Positions 36,968 through 46,236 of a stretch of DNA of 64,000 nucleotides are shown here, in pieces. This DNA comes from Luteibacter sp. UNC138MFCol5.1 (GTDB lineage: Bacteria > Pseudomonadota > Gammaproteobacteria > Xanthomonadales > Rhodanobacteraceae). The translations under genes were made by a program, and so were the position numbers. The stretch lies in contig NZ_FODZ01000001.1 of the NCBI RefSeq assembly GCF_900110505.1, positions 886,861 to 950,860 on the forward strand. Direction: 5' to 3'. Below the pieces are notes generated by a model, which worked only from the letters and a program-made list of their open reading frames with translations, had not been told where the DNA came from and made no database searches. Positions within the stretch are counted from its first letter, which is position 1, and every line of letters starts with the position of its first letter.

Positions 36968-38515
36968 GTGAGCGAATACCTGTTCGAGATGCGCCAGATC
37001 GTCAAGGAGTTCTCCGGCGTGCGCGCGCTCAATGGCATCGACCTGGCCGTACGGCCGGGCGAATGCGTCGGCCTGTGCGGCGAGAACGGCGCCGGCAAGT
37101 CGACCCTGATGAAAGTGCTCTCCGGCGTGTACCCGTACGGCACCTGGGAAGGCGAGATCCTGTTCGACGGCAAGCCGCTCAAGGCGTACTCCGTGCGCGA
37201 CAGTGAAGAGGCCGGCATCGTCATCATCCACCAGGAACTCATGCTGGTGCCGCAGTTGTCGGTGGCGGAGAACATCTTCCTCGGCAACGAGATCCGCAAG
37301 TTCGGCGGCGTCATGGATTACGACGCCATGTACGCTCAGGCCGAGGCGCTGCTCGCGCGGCTGAAGCTGAAGGACGTCAACGTGGCCGCCCCGGTGATGA
37401 ACTACGGCGGCGGCTACCAGCAGCTCTTCGAGATCGCCAAGGCGCTCGCGAAGAACGCGCGCCTGCTCATCCTCGACGAGCCCTCGTCGTCGCTGACCTC
37501 CGCCGAGACCGACACGCTGCTGTCGATCATCGAGGATCTCAAGCGCGACGGCGTCGCGTGCGTGTACATCTCGCACAAGCTCGACGAGGTGGCGCGCGTC
37601 TGCGACACGGTCACCGTCATCCGCGACGGCAAGCACATCGTGACGAAGCCGATGAGCGAGATGACCACGCACTCGATCATCACGGCGATGGTCGGCCGCG
37701 ACATCGAAAACCTGTTCCCGAAGGTGGAGCACGACATCGGCGAGGTGATCTTCGAGGCCCGTCATGTCACCTGCTGGGACGTGGCCAACCCGAACCGCAA
37801 GCGCGTCGACGACATCTCGTTCGAGGTGCGCCGCGGCGAGATCGTCGGCATCGCCGGACTGGTCGGTGCCGGTCGCACGGAACTCGTTTCCGCGATCTTC
37901 GGCGCCTATCCGGGCCGCTATGAGGCCGAGGTCGTCATCGAGGGCAAGCCGGTCAAGGTGCGCAGCCCCGAACAGGCGATCAAGGCGGGCCTGTCGCTCG
38001 TTCCCGAGGACCGCAAGCGCCAGGGCATCGTCCCGCTGCTGGGGGTGGGCGACAACATCACCCTCGCCACGCTGTCGCATTTCGCCCGTGCCGGCCAGAT
38101 CGACCGGCAGGCGGAAATGCAGGTGGTCGATGCCGAGATCAAACGGCTGCGTGTGAAGACGGCGAGTCCCGAACTGGCGATCGTCGGCCTGTCCGGCGGC
38201 AACCAGCAGAAGGCCGTCCTGACCAAGATGCTGCTGCCCGAGCCCAAGGTGCTGATCCTCGACGAGCCCACGCGCGGCGTGGATGTCGGTTCCAAGTACG
38301 ACATCTACAAGCTGATGTTCGAACTCGCCGCACGCGGCGTCGCGATCATCATGGTCTCGTCCGAGATGCCCGAGGTGCTCGGCGTGAGCGATCGCGTGCT
38401 CGTGGTGGGCGAGGGCAAGCTTCGCGGCAACTTCCCGAACGTCGGCCTGACCTCCGAGCAGGTGCTCGCCGCCGCCATCTCCCATGCCGCCGAAGGGCCG
38501 GCACACGCCGCCTGA
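36968..38515 (+). CDS. xylG: D-xylose ABC transporter ATP-binding protein
   Basis: Cytoplasmic ATPase of 515 aa with two ABC domains. The first has Walker [10 protein letters not shown], a signature-region YGGGYQQL and Walker [13 protein letters not shown]; the second has [11 protein letters not shown] and [12 protein letters not shown], with the usual degenerate Walker A ([10 protein letters not shown]) of sugar importers of the RbsA/MglA class. CDS starts at GTG 36968, with AAGGAAG about 8 bases upstream. It energises uptake through XylH of xylose bound by XylF. Confidence 0.95.
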   Translation: MSEYLFEMRQIVKEFSGVRALNGIDLAVRPGECVGLCGENGAGKSTLMKVLSGVYPYGTWEGEILFDGKPLKAYSVRDSEEAGIVIIHQELMLVPQLSVAENIFLGNEIRKFGGVMDYDAMYAQAEALLARLKLKDVNVAAPVMNYGGGYQQLFEIAKALAKNARLLILDEPSSSLTSAETDTLLSIIEDLKRDGVACVYISHKLDEVARVCDTVTVIRDGKHIVTKPMSEMTTHSIITAMVGRDIENLFPKVEHDIGEVIFEARHVTCWDVANPNRKRVDDISFEVRRGEIVGIAGLVGAGRTELVSAIFGAYPGRYEAEVVIEGKPVKVRSPEQAIKAGLSLVPEDRKRQGIVPLLGVGDNITLATLSHFARAGQIDRQAEMQVVDAEIKRLRVKTASPELAIVGLSGGNQQKAVLTKMLLPEPKVLILDEPTRGVDVGSKYDIYKLMFELAARGVAIIMVSSEMPEVLGVSDRVLVVGEGKLRGNFPNVGLTSEQVLAAAISHAAEGPAHAA

Positions 38516-38543
38516 CCCCATTCGCGTTACCAGGAAGCCTTCC

Positions 38544-39689
38544 ATGCAGGCCCAGAAAGTCCAGCAACTGTTCGTCCGCTACAAGATCCTCGCGCTGCTC
38601 ATCGCGGTCGCGCTGATCTGGCTCTTCTTCCACATCAAGACCGACCAGGCCTTCGTGACGCCTGGCAACCTGTCCAACCTGTTCCGGCAGATGGCGATCA
38701 CGGGCATGCTCGCCTGTGGCATGGTGTTCATCATCATCGCCGGCGAGATCGACCTGTCGATCGGCTCGCAGCTCGGGCTGCTCGGCGGCGTCGTCGCCAT
38801 CCTCACCGTGAACATGGGCTGGGGCACCTGGCCGTCCATCGCCGCTGTGCTCGCGCTGGGCCTGGTCATCGGCGCGTTGAACGGCTTCGTCGTGACGAAG
38901 ATGCGCGTCCCGTCGTTCATCGTCGGCCTGGGCGGCATGCTGGCGTTCCGCGGCCTCGTGCTCTATCTGACCGGCAGTTCCACGATCGCTCCCGCGCCGG
39001 ACGACCTCATCGCGCTCGGTCAGGGCTTCGTTCCGCCGGTCCTGTCGGTGTGGATCGGCGCCTTCATCTTCCTCGCCATGGTCGCGCTGACGGTCCGCCG
39101 TCGCATGCGCCGTGCGTCGCTGGGATTGCAGCAGGCCGCCACCTGGATCGACGTCGCGCGGCTCGTCGCGATCGGCGCCTTCATCTTCGGCTTCGTACGC
39201 GTGCTCAACGACGCCAACGGCATCCCCATCCCGGTGATGATCCTGCTGGCGCTGCTGGCCGTGTTCACTTACGTGTCGACGCAGACCGTCTTCGGCCGCC
39301 ACATCTACGCCGTGGGCGGCAACATGGAAGCCACGCGCCTGTCCGGCGTGAACGTCGCCCGCGTGAAGCTCGTGGTCTTCGCGATCATGGGCCTGATGTG
39401 CGCGTTCGCGGGCATCATCACCGTGGCCCGCACCGGTTCGGGCTCGCCGTCCGCCGGCACGGGCGCCGAGCTCGACGCGATCTCCGCCTGCTTCATCGGC
39501 GGCACGTCGATGCGCGGCGGTTCGGGCACGGTCTACGGCGCGCTCATCGGCGCGCTGGTCATGGCCAGCCTCGACAGCGGCATGCAGCTGATGGACGTCG
39601 ACAATTCCTGGCAGCTGATCATCAAGGGCGTGATCCTGGTGCTGGCCGTGTGGGTCGACGTGCTCTCCGGGTCGAATCGCAACGCCTGA
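38544..39689 (+). CDS. xylH: D-xylose ABC transporter permease
   Basis: Inner-membrane protein of 381 aa with about 10 hydrophobic helices, of the RbsC/XylH type. Diagnostic segments are MVFIIIAGEIDLSIGS near residue 70 and IGGTSMRGGSGTVYGALIGA near residue 320, the latter the loop that contacts the ATPase. Start ATG 38544, 28 bases after xylG. Last gene of the xylose operon; a family R3 palindrome lies just downstream. Confidence 0.94.
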   Translation: MQAQKVQQLFVRYKILALLIAVALIWLFFHIKTDQAFVTPGNLSNLFRQMAITGMLACGMVFIIIAGEIDLSIGSQLGLLGGVVAILTVNMGWGTWPSIAAVLALGLVIGALNGFVVTKMRVPSFIVGLGGMLAFRGLVLYLTGSSTIAPAPDDLIALGQGFVPPVLSVWIGAFIFLAMVALTVRRRMRRASLGLQQAATWIDVARLVAIGAFIFGFVRVLNDANGIPIPVMILLALLAVFTYVSTQTVFGRHIYAVGGNMEATRLSGVNVARVKLVVFAIMGLMCAFAGIITVARTGSGSPSAGTGAELDAISACFIGGTSMRGGSGTVYGALIGALVMASLDSGMQLMDVDNSWQLIIKGVILVLAVWVDVLSGSNRNA

Positions 39690-39706
39690 TTCTTCCGCAA
39701 GCTTCA

Positions 39707-39784
39707 ATCGCCGATACGATCGGCTCCCACCCTCCGGTAGCAGGCCGCCGACCGAAGGGGTGGGAGCCGATCGCATCGGCGATC
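39707..39784. repeat. Palindromic intergenic repeat, family R3
   Basis: Arms of about 26 bases (ATCGCCGATACGATCGGCTC... and its complement with one mismatch) flank a 25-base interior. It lies between the convergent xylH and DUF4142 genes. Other R3 copies are at 30601 (one arm) and 46012. Confidence 0.85.
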
Positions 39785-39808
39785 GCAGCGCACGATCCCC
39801 TCATCGCT

Positions 39809-40321
39809 TCACTTCTGCGGCAGCGCCTTCGCTTCCTGCAGGTGGTGCTTCAGGGTCGGCAGGGTCTTCTTAGCGAACGCCTTCAGCTCGGGGCTCGAGC
39901 CCTTCTCGATCTCGACCTCGAACATGGCCACCGCCTCCTCGTGGTCGGCGATCATCATCTTGCGGTATTCGCGGTCGAAGTCGGCACCGTTCAGCCGCGA
40001 CAGGGCGTCGATCATCTTCGAACCCTCCGGGGTCGGCTCGTGCGCGATCGAGTAGCCCTTGTCGCCGGACTTCAGTTCCTTCAGCTCGTCGTTCGCCTTC
40101 GTATGGTCCGTGACCATGGTCTGCGCGAAGCTCTTGACCGCCTTCGACGTGGACTGCTTGAGCGCGATCTCGCTCGCGGCCACCTCGGTCACGCCCGCGG
40201 CGGAGGCGTTCTTGTAGAATCCGGCGTCGGTCGCCGTCCCGCCCTGGGAATCCTTGTCCTGGGCCTGCGCGGCGAACGACAGAGCGGTGGCGAGGAGGGC
40301 GGTGGACAGGATGCGGATCAT
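39809..40321 (-). CDS. Exported DUF4142 protein
   Basis: A 170-aa protein with a signal peptide (to about residue 20, SFAAQAQ) and a four-helix, ferritin-like DUF4142 domain. Typical family features are ASAAGVTEVAASEIALKQS at the start of the domain, FAQTMVTDHTKANDELK, and FDREYRKMMIADHEEAVAMFE with spaced His and Glu. Family function is unknown; several members respond to stress or accompany extracytoplasmic sigma systems. It stands alone between xylH and metK. Confidence 0.85.
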   Translation of the reverse strand: MIRILSTALLATALSFAAQAQDKDSQGGTATDAGFYKNASAAGVTEVAASEIALKQSTSKAVKSFAQTMVTDHTKANDELKELKSGDKGYSIAHEPTPEGSKMIDALSRLNGADFDREYRKMMIADHEEAVAMFEVEIEKGSSPELKAFAKKTLPTLKHHLQEAKALPQK

Positions 40322-40393
40322 GGGTTGGGTCTCCGGTGACGAAGGCCCTTATGTCGCACCCCGCCCATGAAACCGCCGTGAGGCCCACAGGCC

Positions 40394-40420
40394 AAAAAAG
40401 GGCGCCCGGAGGCGCCCTTT
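40394..40420 (-). terminator. Rho-independent terminator of metK
   Basis: On the minus strand AAAGGGCGCC, a four-base loop and GGCGCCCTTT are followed by further T. It begins 20 bases after the metK stop. The T-tract on that side (TTTTTT) makes it effective for metK. Confidence 0.9.
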
Positions 40421-40440
40421 CGTACGGCTTGAAGCGTCGC

Positions 40441-41661
40441 TTACTTCCGGCGCGCGACCGTCGCGCCGAGGCCCGCGGCATCGCGCAGGATTTCGGCCTT
40501 GTCGGTCTTCTCCCACGAGAACGCCGTGAACGTGTTGCCGTTCTTGTCGGTGATCTCGTAGGGCTTGCGGCCGAAGTGACCGTTCGAGGCGGTCGGCTGG
40601 TACATCGGGTGCACCAGGTCGAGCATCTTGATGATGCCGTACGGGCGCAGGTCGAAGTGCTTGCGGATCAGCTTCTCGATCTTCTCGTCGGAGATCTTGC
40701 CGGTGCCGAACGTGGTCACGGAGATCGAGGTGGGCTCGGCGACGCCGATGGCGTAGCTGACCTGGATCTCGCAACGGTCGGCGAGGCCGGCCGCGACGAT
40801 GTTCTTGGCGACGTAACGCGCGGCGTAGGCGGCCGAACGGTCGACCTTCGACGGATCCTTGCCCGAGAACGCGCCACCACCGTGACGGGCCCAGCCGCCG
40901 TAGGTGTCGACGATGATCTTGCGGCCGGTCAGGCCGCAGTCGCCCACCGGGCCACCGATGACGAACTTGCCGGTCGGGTTGATGTGGAACTTCGTGCCCT
41001 TGTGCAGGAGCTTCGCCGGCAGCACGGGCTTCAGGATCAGCTCGCGCACGCCTTCGATGAGGTCCTTCTGCTTGACGTCCGGATCGTGCTGCGTGGAGAG
41101 CACGACGGCGTCGATGGCGACGGCCTCGCCGTTCTCGTAGCGCAGGGTGACCTGGCTCTTCGCGTCCGGGCGCAGCCACGGCAGCGGCGAGTTCTTCTTC
41201 TTGCGGACCTTGGTCTGCTGCTCGACGAGGCGGTGCGCGTAGTGGATCGCGGCCGGCATGTATTCGCTGGTCTCGTTCGTCGCGTAACCGAACATCAGGC
41301 CCTGGTCGCCCGCGCCCTGTTCTTCCGGCTTCTTGCGGTCGACGCCCTGGTTGATGTCCGGCGACTGCTTGCCGATGAGGTTCAGCACGCCGCAGGTCTC
41401 GCCGTCGAAGCCGACTTCCGAGCTGTCGTAGCCGATGTCGAGGATGACCTTGCGGGTGAGCGCTTCGAGGTCGATCCACGCGCTGGTGGTGATCTCGCCC
41501 GCGACGATGGCGACGCCGGTCTTCACCAGCGTCTCGCACGCCACGCGCGCGCGCGGGTCCTGGGCAAGGATCGCGTCGAGGACCGCATCCGAGATCTGGT
41601 CGGCGATCTTGTCCGGATGGCCTTCGGAGACCGACTCGGAGGTGAAGAGGTAGTTGCTCAT
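40441..41661 (-). CDS. metK: S-adenosylmethionine synthetase
   Basis: A 406-aa enzyme (E. coli 384 aa) forming SAM from methionine and ATP. Motifs are [20 protein letters not shown] at the N-terminus, [10 protein letters not shown] (methionine loop), [24 protein letters not shown] and the phosphate-binding [16 protein letters not shown]. The start ATG 41661 matches the family; the open frame continuing upstream is antisense to metE and not coding. A 26-nt palindromic element like those at metF and metE lies 10-35 bases upstream, where it could overlap the promoter or leader. The ribosome binding site is weak. Confidence 0.96.
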   Translation of the reverse strand: MSNYLFTSESVSEGHPDKIADQISDAVLDAILAQDPRARVACETLVKTGVAIVAGEITTSAWIDLEALTRKVILDIGYDSSEVGFDGETCGVLNLIGKQSPDINQGVDRKKPEEQGAGDQGLMFGYATNETSEYMPAAIHYAHRLVEQQTKVRKKKNSPLPWLRPDAKSQVTLRYENGEAVAIDAVVLSTQHDPDVKQKDLIEGVRELILKPVLPAKLLHKGTKFHINPTGKFVIGGPVGDCGLTGRKIIVDTYGGWARHGGGAFSGKDPSKVDRSAAYAARYVAKNIVAAGLADRCEIQVSYAIGVAEPTSISVTTFGTGKISDEKIEKLIRKHFDLRPYGIIKMLDLVHPMYQPTASNGHFGRKPYEITDKNGNTFTAFSWEKTDKAEILRDAAGLGATVARRK

Positions 41662-41670
41662 CGCTGGGAT

Positions 41671-41696
41671 ATATCCTTCTTTACGGATAAAGAGAT
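41671..41696 (-). promoter_or_regulatory. Candidate methionine-cycle operator upstream of metK
   Basis: Read on the minus strand: ATCTCTTTAT, CCGTAAAG, AAGGATAT. It matches the metE copy (ATCTCGATAT, TCGAATAG, AGAGATAA) at 18 of 26 positions, and the metF palindrome at the ATCT, central ATC and GATAT blocks. It lies 10-35 bases before the metK start. A role in SAM- or SAH-dependent repression is inferred. Confidence 0.5.
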
Positions 41697-41794
41697 AAAT
41701 GGGGCGCGCCATGATACACGCCCCCGGTCCGGATTGCAGGGGGAAGGGTACCCCCGCGGGGTGACGGTTGCATGGATGTTCAGGGCGCGCCGCC

Positions 41795-41912
41795 GTGGGA
41801 GCGGACCCGTGGGAGCGGACCTGGCCGCGACAGTCTTTCGCCGCGGTCCTGGAGCTGGCGCGCGAACTCCGGGACTGACGCGAACGGCTGTCGCGGCCAG
41901 GTCCGCTCCTAC
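41795..41912. repeat. Palindromic intergenic repeat, family R2, with duplicated head
   Basis: The GTGGGAGCGGACC head occurs twice (41795 and 41809) before the full element GTGGGAGCGGACCTGGCCGC...; the closing arm GGCCAGGTCCGCTCCTAC ends at 41912, just before the metE stop. The head duplication suggests slippage or nested insertion. Confidence 0.82.
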
Positions 41913-41924
41913 AGGGGTACGAAG

Positions 41925-44267
41925 CTACATCGTGGCCGCCAGGCGCTCCCTTGCCGCCCGGGCCACCGTCACCATGCCTTTCAGCGCCTCGGCGACCTCT
42001 GGCCAGCCGCGGGTCTTCAGGCCGCAGTCCGGGTTGATCCAGAGCTGGTCGGGGCGCAGGACCTGGAGCGCCCTGGCAACGAGGTCGGCCATTTCGGCCT
42101 CCGCCGGGACGCGCGGGGAGTGGATGTCGTAGACGCCGGGGCCGATCCCGTTCGGGTAGCGGAAGGTCGTGAAGGCCTCGAGCAGCTCCATCCGCGAGCG
42201 GCTCGTCTCGATCGAGATCACGTCCGCGTCCATCGCGGCGACCGCCTCGATGATGTCGTTGAACTCCGAGTAGCACATATGGGTGTGGACCTGCGTGCCG
42301 TCGCTGACGCCGCCCGCCGTGATGCGGAAAGCGTCCACCGCCCAGGCGAGGTAGGCCGACCACGCCGCGCGTCGCAGCGGCAGGCCTTCGCGCAACGCCG
42401 GCTCGTCGATCTGCACGATGCCGATGCCCGCCTTTTCCAGGTCGTGCACCTCGTCGCGCAGCGCGAGGGCGATCTGTCGGCAGACCTCGTCGCGCGGCAG
42501 GTCGTCCCGCACGAACGACCACTGCAGCATCGTCACAGGGCCCGTGAGCATCCCCTTCATCGGCCGGTCGGTGAGCGACTGGGCGTACGCGGACCACGCC
42601 ACGGTCATGGGCGCGGGACGGGCGACATCGCCGTAGATGACCGGCGGCTTCACGCAGCGCGAGCCGTAGCTCTGCACCCAGCCCAGCGACGTGAACGCGA
42701 AGCCCGCCAGCTGCTCGCCGAAGTATTCGACCATGTCGTTGCGCTCGGGCTCGCCATGCACGAGCACGTCGATGCCGGCTTCTTCCTGGAAGCGCACGGC
42801 GCGACGTACTTCGTCGCGCAGCACCTCGGCGTACGACGCGTCGTCGAGCCTGCCGGCGCGGTGCGCGGCGCGGGCGTTGCGCAATTCGGCGGTCTGCGGA
42901 AAGGAGCCGATCGTCGTCGTCGGCAGGTCGGGCAGGGCGAATCGCTCCCGCTGGACCGCGGCGCGGAAGGCATAGGCCGAACGTCGCTGCGTGAACTGAG
43001 GCGTGAGGCCACGGACACGCGCACGCACATCGGCGCGCACGACGTCCGGCGACGCGAGGCGCCGCGCCACGATCGCCTGCTGCCGGTGTAGCACGTCGCG
43101 CGCGCCGGCCGATCCGGCGACGGCGTCGGCGTAACGACGCAACTCGCTGATCTTCTGCCGCGCGAACGACAGCCACGCACCGATGTCGCCGGGCAGCCGC
43201 TTCTCTTCCGACGCATCGATCGGAACGTGCAACAGCGAGCACGATGTCGAGAGCCAGAGACGTTCGTCGCCGAGGCGATCGCGCAGTGCCACGACGCGGG
43301 GCAGGACAGCCTCGGGCGCGCTGAGCCAGATGTTGCGTCCGTCGAGGATGCCGGCGGAAAGCACGGTGTCGCGGGGCAACGCGTCGATCAACGCATCGAC
43401 CGACGCGGCACCGCGGACGAGGTCGACATGGATGCCCGCGACCGGCAGCGAGGCGGCGAGGTCGACGTTGTCGCCGAGGTCGCCGAAATACGTGGCGAGG
43501 AGGATGCGAACGCGCGAGCGTTCCGCGATGCGCGCATACGCGTGGAGGTAAGCCTCGCGCGTCGGTTCGTCGATATCGAGGACGAGCGCGGGCTCGTCGA
43601 CCTGCACCCAGTCCGCCCCGGCGTCGGCCAGCGCGTGAAGCACGTCGATCCACGCGGGCAGCAGCGCGTCGAGGAGGGCGAGCGGATCGCTGCCGTCCAC
43701 GGTCTTGGACAAACGAAGGAACGTGACCGGTCCCAGCAGCACCGGGCGCGCCACGTGCCCCGCGGCCATGGCCTCGCGGAATTCGGCGACCGCCTTGGCC
43801 GGCCGGGCGCGGAACGTCTGTTCCGCGGACAGCTCCGGCACGATGTAGTGGTAGTTGGTGTCGAACCACTTCGTCATCTCGAGCGCATGCAGGTCGAACG
43901 TATCGTCCTGGTGTCCGCGCGCCATGGCGAAGTAGCCCGCCAGCGGATCCTGCTCCTGCAACCGCCGGTAGCGCGGCGGAATGGCGTCGACCGTCACGGC
44001 GGCGTCGAGCACGTGGTCGTAGAGCGAGAAGTCGTTCACCGGCACGCTATCGGCGCCCGCCTCGCGAGCGAGCGACCAATGCCGCAGGCGCAGTTCGCGC
44101 GCCACGGATTGCAGTTCATCGGCGGAAATTTCGCCCTTCCAGTGGCCTTCGAGCGCGCGCTTCAATTCGCGGCGTCGGCCGATGCGGGGAAATCCGGGGT
44201 AGGTGACGTGTGGGATGCATGGATCCTCTTCGGGGAAAAGAGGAGGGAAGGGCGGCCGCCCACGCAC
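41925..44267 (-). CDS. metE: Cobalamin-independent methionine synthase; 5' end ambiguous
   Basis: Zinc enzyme of about 760-780 aa (E. coli 753 aa) transferring methyl from methyl-THF-polyglutamate to homocysteine. [14 protein letters not shown] begins the N-terminal domain; the zinc ligands lie in [12 protein letters not shown] (His, Cys) and [12 protein letters not shown] (Cys); [13 protein letters not shown] and [15 protein letters not shown] are family blocks. The frame is open to GTG 44267, which has no ribosome binding site and would add about 18 atypical residues. The best-placed ATG (44220), 4 bases after a GAAGAGG site, is out of frame by one base. Removing one C from the CCC just after it would give [14 protein letters not shown], a normal MetE start. 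Either a real frameshift, a sequence error or an unusual start is present. A B12 riboswitch lies upstream. Confidence 0.9.
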   Translation of the reverse strand: MRGRPPFPPLFPEEDPCIPHVTYPGFPRIGRRRELKRALEGHWKGEISADELQSVARELRLRHWSLAREAGADSVPVNDFSLYDHVLDAAVTVDAIPPRYRRLQEQDPLAGYFAMARGHQDDTFDLHALEMTKWFDTNYHYIVPELSAEQTFRARPAKAVAEFREAMAAGHVARPVLLGPVTFLRLSKTVDGSDPLALLDALLPAWIDVLHALADAGADWVQVDEPALVLDIDEPTREAYLHAYARIAERSRVRILLATYFGDLGDNVDLAASLPVAGIHVDLVRGAASVDALIDALPRDTVLSAGILDGRNIWLSAPEAVLPRVVALRDRLGDERLWLSTSCSLLHVPIDASEEKRLPGDIGAWLSFARQKISELRRYADAVAGSAGARDVLHRQQAIVARRLASPDVVRADVRARVRGLTPQFTQRRSAYAFRAAVQRERFALPDLPTTTIGSFPQTAELRNARAAHRAGRLDDASYAEVLRDEVRRAVRFQEEAGIDVLVHGEPERNDMVEYFGEQLAGFAFTSLGWVQSYGSRCVKPPVIYGDVARPAPMTVAWSAYAQSLTDRPMKGMLTGPVTMLQWSFVRDDLPRDEVCRQIALALRDEVHDLEKAGIGIVQIDEPALREGLPLRRAAWSAYLAWAVDAFRITAGGVSDGTQVHTHMCYSEFNDIIEAVAAMDADVISIETSRSRMELLEAFTTFRYPNGIGPGVYDIHSPRVPAEAEMADLVARALQVLRPDQLWINPDCGLKTRGWPEVAEALKGMVTVARAARERLAATM
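44225..44243 (-). promoter_or_regulatory. Hairpin that covers the metE ribosome binding site
   Basis: On the minus strand CCTCTT, a seven-base loop and AAGAGG form a 6-bp stem; the second arm is the Shine-Dalgarno sequence in front of ATG 44220. This would be the expression platform through which the upstream cobalamin riboswitch blocks translation initiation. Confidence 0.6.
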
Positions 44268-44414
44268 CGCCGTCCACCCGCGCGCGATGCGTGCCGGTGG
44301 GCCGCGTCATGAGGGATGGCCGTCGACCTTCGCCCCCGCGGGCGAACCGGGCGCCCGTCTTCGACGGCACCCAGGTCGGACGGAACGGACGCGTCCATGA
44401 CGACGCATGCGCTC

Positions 44415-44615
44415 CGGCCGGCGGCAGGTCTTCGGGCTCGTGGATGTGACGCCGTGGGGCGTCGCCTCGCCCGTCGCTTCCCGGATCGCCATCGATCCAG
44501 TGCCTGTGACGGGTTCGTCTCCACATACCGCTGCGGGGCAGCGCCGGAATCGCACCGGCTTCCCTCTTAGCTTTATCTCTCTATTCGAATATCGAGATAA
44601 AGACCGCTGGCAGCC
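44415..44615 (-). ncRNA. Cobalamin (B12) riboswitch controlling metE
   Basis: Read on the minus strand the leader shows the conserved blocks in order: GGTC, a stem with arms CTTTATCTC and GAGATAAAG, CTAAGAGGGAAGCCGGTGCG, ATTCCGGCGCTGCCCCGCAG, GTCACAGGCACTGGAT (B12 box region), GATCCGGGAAG, and the closing GAGCCCGAAGACCTGCC. These match the cobalamin riboswitch consensus (AGGGAA..GGTG.GA..CC..GCTGCCCCCGCA, GCCACTG, GGGAAG, GAAGACC). B12 would repress this B12-independent synthase, implying that the strain also has or can use a B12-dependent enzyme (metH, not in this window). Confidence 0.92.
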
Positions 44616-44707
44616 GGCAAGGTAGTCGTCGACGGCCGGCAAGTCAATGCGCGCGCGCCGTGCACGCGATAGCCGCGAGAATGCCCCGGTCGGCAAAGGA
44701 GCGAGGC

Positions 44708-45988
44708 ATGGCGGGACGACACATCGTGATGGCCACGGTCGGGTCGCAGGGCGACCTGTTTCCGTTCCTGGCCGTCGGGCGCGAGCTGGTCGCGCGCGGG
44801 CACCGGGTCACGGTCGCCGCGCATGCGATCCACCGGGAGGCCGTCGCGGCGGCGGGACTCGCCTTCCTGCTTGCGAGCGGGATCGCGGAACCCGAGGACA
44901 AGGCGGCCTTCGCGGCCCGCGCGTTCCATCCCCTGCGCGGACCGCGTTTCGTCGTGCGCGATCTAGCCGCGGCGGACGTCGCGGCGAGTTACGCCGCGCT
45001 CGCTCCCGTCTGCGCGGAGGCCGATGCGATCGTCACGACGACGCTGGCGTTCGCCGGGCAGATCATCGGCGAGACGGGGCGGCTCGCATGGCTCTCGGCC
45101 GTGCTGTCGCCGGCCGTCTTCCTTTCCGCATGGGACCCGCCTGCGACGGGTTACGCGTGGCTCGACACGTTCCTGCGCGGTTCGCCACGGCGCGGCGGAT
45201 GGCTGGGCCGCCTCGCGCGCACCGTCACGGCGCCATGGACGCGCCCGGTACGCGATTTCAGGGTGTCGTTGGGACTGCCGCCGGTTTCTCCGTGGGGCGA
45301 TCCGTTCCATCAGGGACAGCACGCGCGCGACGGCGTCCTCGCGATGTACTCCCCGCTGCTCGGCGAGCCCCCGCCGGATGCGCCGGCGCGAACGCGTATC
45401 ACCGGGCAGTGCCGTTACGCGCCCGGCGGCGACCGGCTCGCGCCGGAACTCGCCGCGTTCCTCGACGCGGGCGACGCGCCGATCGTCTACACGCTGGGCT
45501 CGGCCGCGGTGCACGCCGGGGCGTCGTTCCTGCGGGAAAGCATCGAGGCCTCCGTCGCGCTGCGGCGGCGCGCGGTGTTGTTGACCGGATCGCCCGAGAT
45601 GCGCGCGCGTCTTCCGGCGGCGTTGCCGCAAGGTGTCCTCATGCAGGAATACGCGCCGCATGGCGCGCTGTTCGCGCGCGCGGCGGCGGTCGTGCATCAC
45701 GGTGGCGTGGGCACGACGCAGGAAGCGCTTCGTGCGGGACGCCCGCAACTCGTCGTGCCCCACGGCTTCGACCAGCCTGACAACGCGGCGCGCGTCGAGC
45801 GGCTCGGCGTCGGGCGTGTGCTGCGCGCGTCGCGCTATCGGGCGGATCGCGCGGCGGCATTGCTGCGCGAAGTGCTGGGCGACGATGCGGTGACGCGTCG
45901 TGCCGCGGACGCCGCGCGCGTGATCCAGCGCGAGGACGGTGCGCGCGTGGCGGCCGATGCGATCGAGGCCGCCATGCGAGAGCGCTGA
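44708..45988 (+). CDS. GT1-family glycosyltransferase (UGT/MurG-like fold)
   Basis: A 426-aa protein beginning with a typical GT1 N-terminus (HIVMATVGSQGDLFPFLAVGREL), where the donor-independent Rossmann domain binds acceptor. The C-terminal domain carries the nucleotide-sugar motif HHGGVGTTQEALRAGRPQLVVPHGFDQPDNA, matching UDP-glucuronosyl/UDP-glucosyl and RhlB-type transferases. Acceptors in this group are lipids, sterols or small natural products; the specific one is unknown. Start ATG 44708 is supported by AAAGGAG 7 bases upstream; ATG 44660 is too early. It is divergent from the metE leader and not in an operon. Confidence 0.87.
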   Translation: MAGRHIVMATVGSQGDLFPFLAVGRELVARGHRVTVAAHAIHREAVAAAGLAFLLASGIAEPEDKAAFAARAFHPLRGPRFVVRDLAAADVAASYAALAPVCAEADAIVTTTLAFAGQIIGETGRLAWLSAVLSPAVFLSAWDPPATGYAWLDTFLRGSPRRGGWLGRLARTVTAPWTRPVRDFRVSLGLPPVSPWGDPFHQGQHARDGVLAMYSPLLGEPPPDAPARTRITGQCRYAPGGDRLAPELAAFLDAGDAPIVYTLGSAAVHAGASFLRESIEASVALRRRAVLLTGSPEMRARLPAALPQGVLMQEYAPHGALFARAAAVVHHGGVGTTQEALRAGRPQLVVPHGFDQPDNAARVERLGVGRVLRASRYRADRAAALLREVLGDDAVTRRAADAARVIQREDGARVAADAIEAAMRER

Positions 45989-46011
45989 GAAAGGCGTGCC
46001 CGCTGCCGCGG

Positions 46012-46074
46012 GATCGCCGATACGATCGGCTCCCACACGCTGCCTGCCGAAGGGTGGTAGCCGATCGCATCGGC
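46012..46074. repeat. Palindromic intergenic repeat, family R3
   Basis: GATCGCCGATACGATCGGCTCCCA... (46012 onward, quoted up to 20 bases at a time) and a partner arm TGGTAGCCGATCGCATCGGC, the latter with a GG-to-TA change relative to other R3 arms. It follows the glycosyltransferase gene. The next 160 bases up to gcd hold no gene I can support. Confidence 0.8.
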
Positions 46075-46236
46075 GGTGGGTGCCCGCGTGTCCTCGCAAG
46101 ATCGTGCACCCGAAGATCGTCGTCCTGCGAACGCGACGCGTACACGCGGGATATACCTGCCATGCTTATCTTTGGACGTTCACCACGCGGCATCGGGCGC
46201 GACGCGTACGACCGCGTCGCGCACCGGAGATATGCC

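Noticed and set aside
41662-43869. Upstream extension of the metK frame
   Set aside because: It runs in the same strand but another frame of metE and reads as low-complexity sequence; metK has a conserved start at 41661.
44571-44602. Reading the metE palindrome only as a protein operator
   Set aside because: Its arms coincide with a stem expected in the cobalamin riboswitch, so operator function is kept only as a hypothesis.
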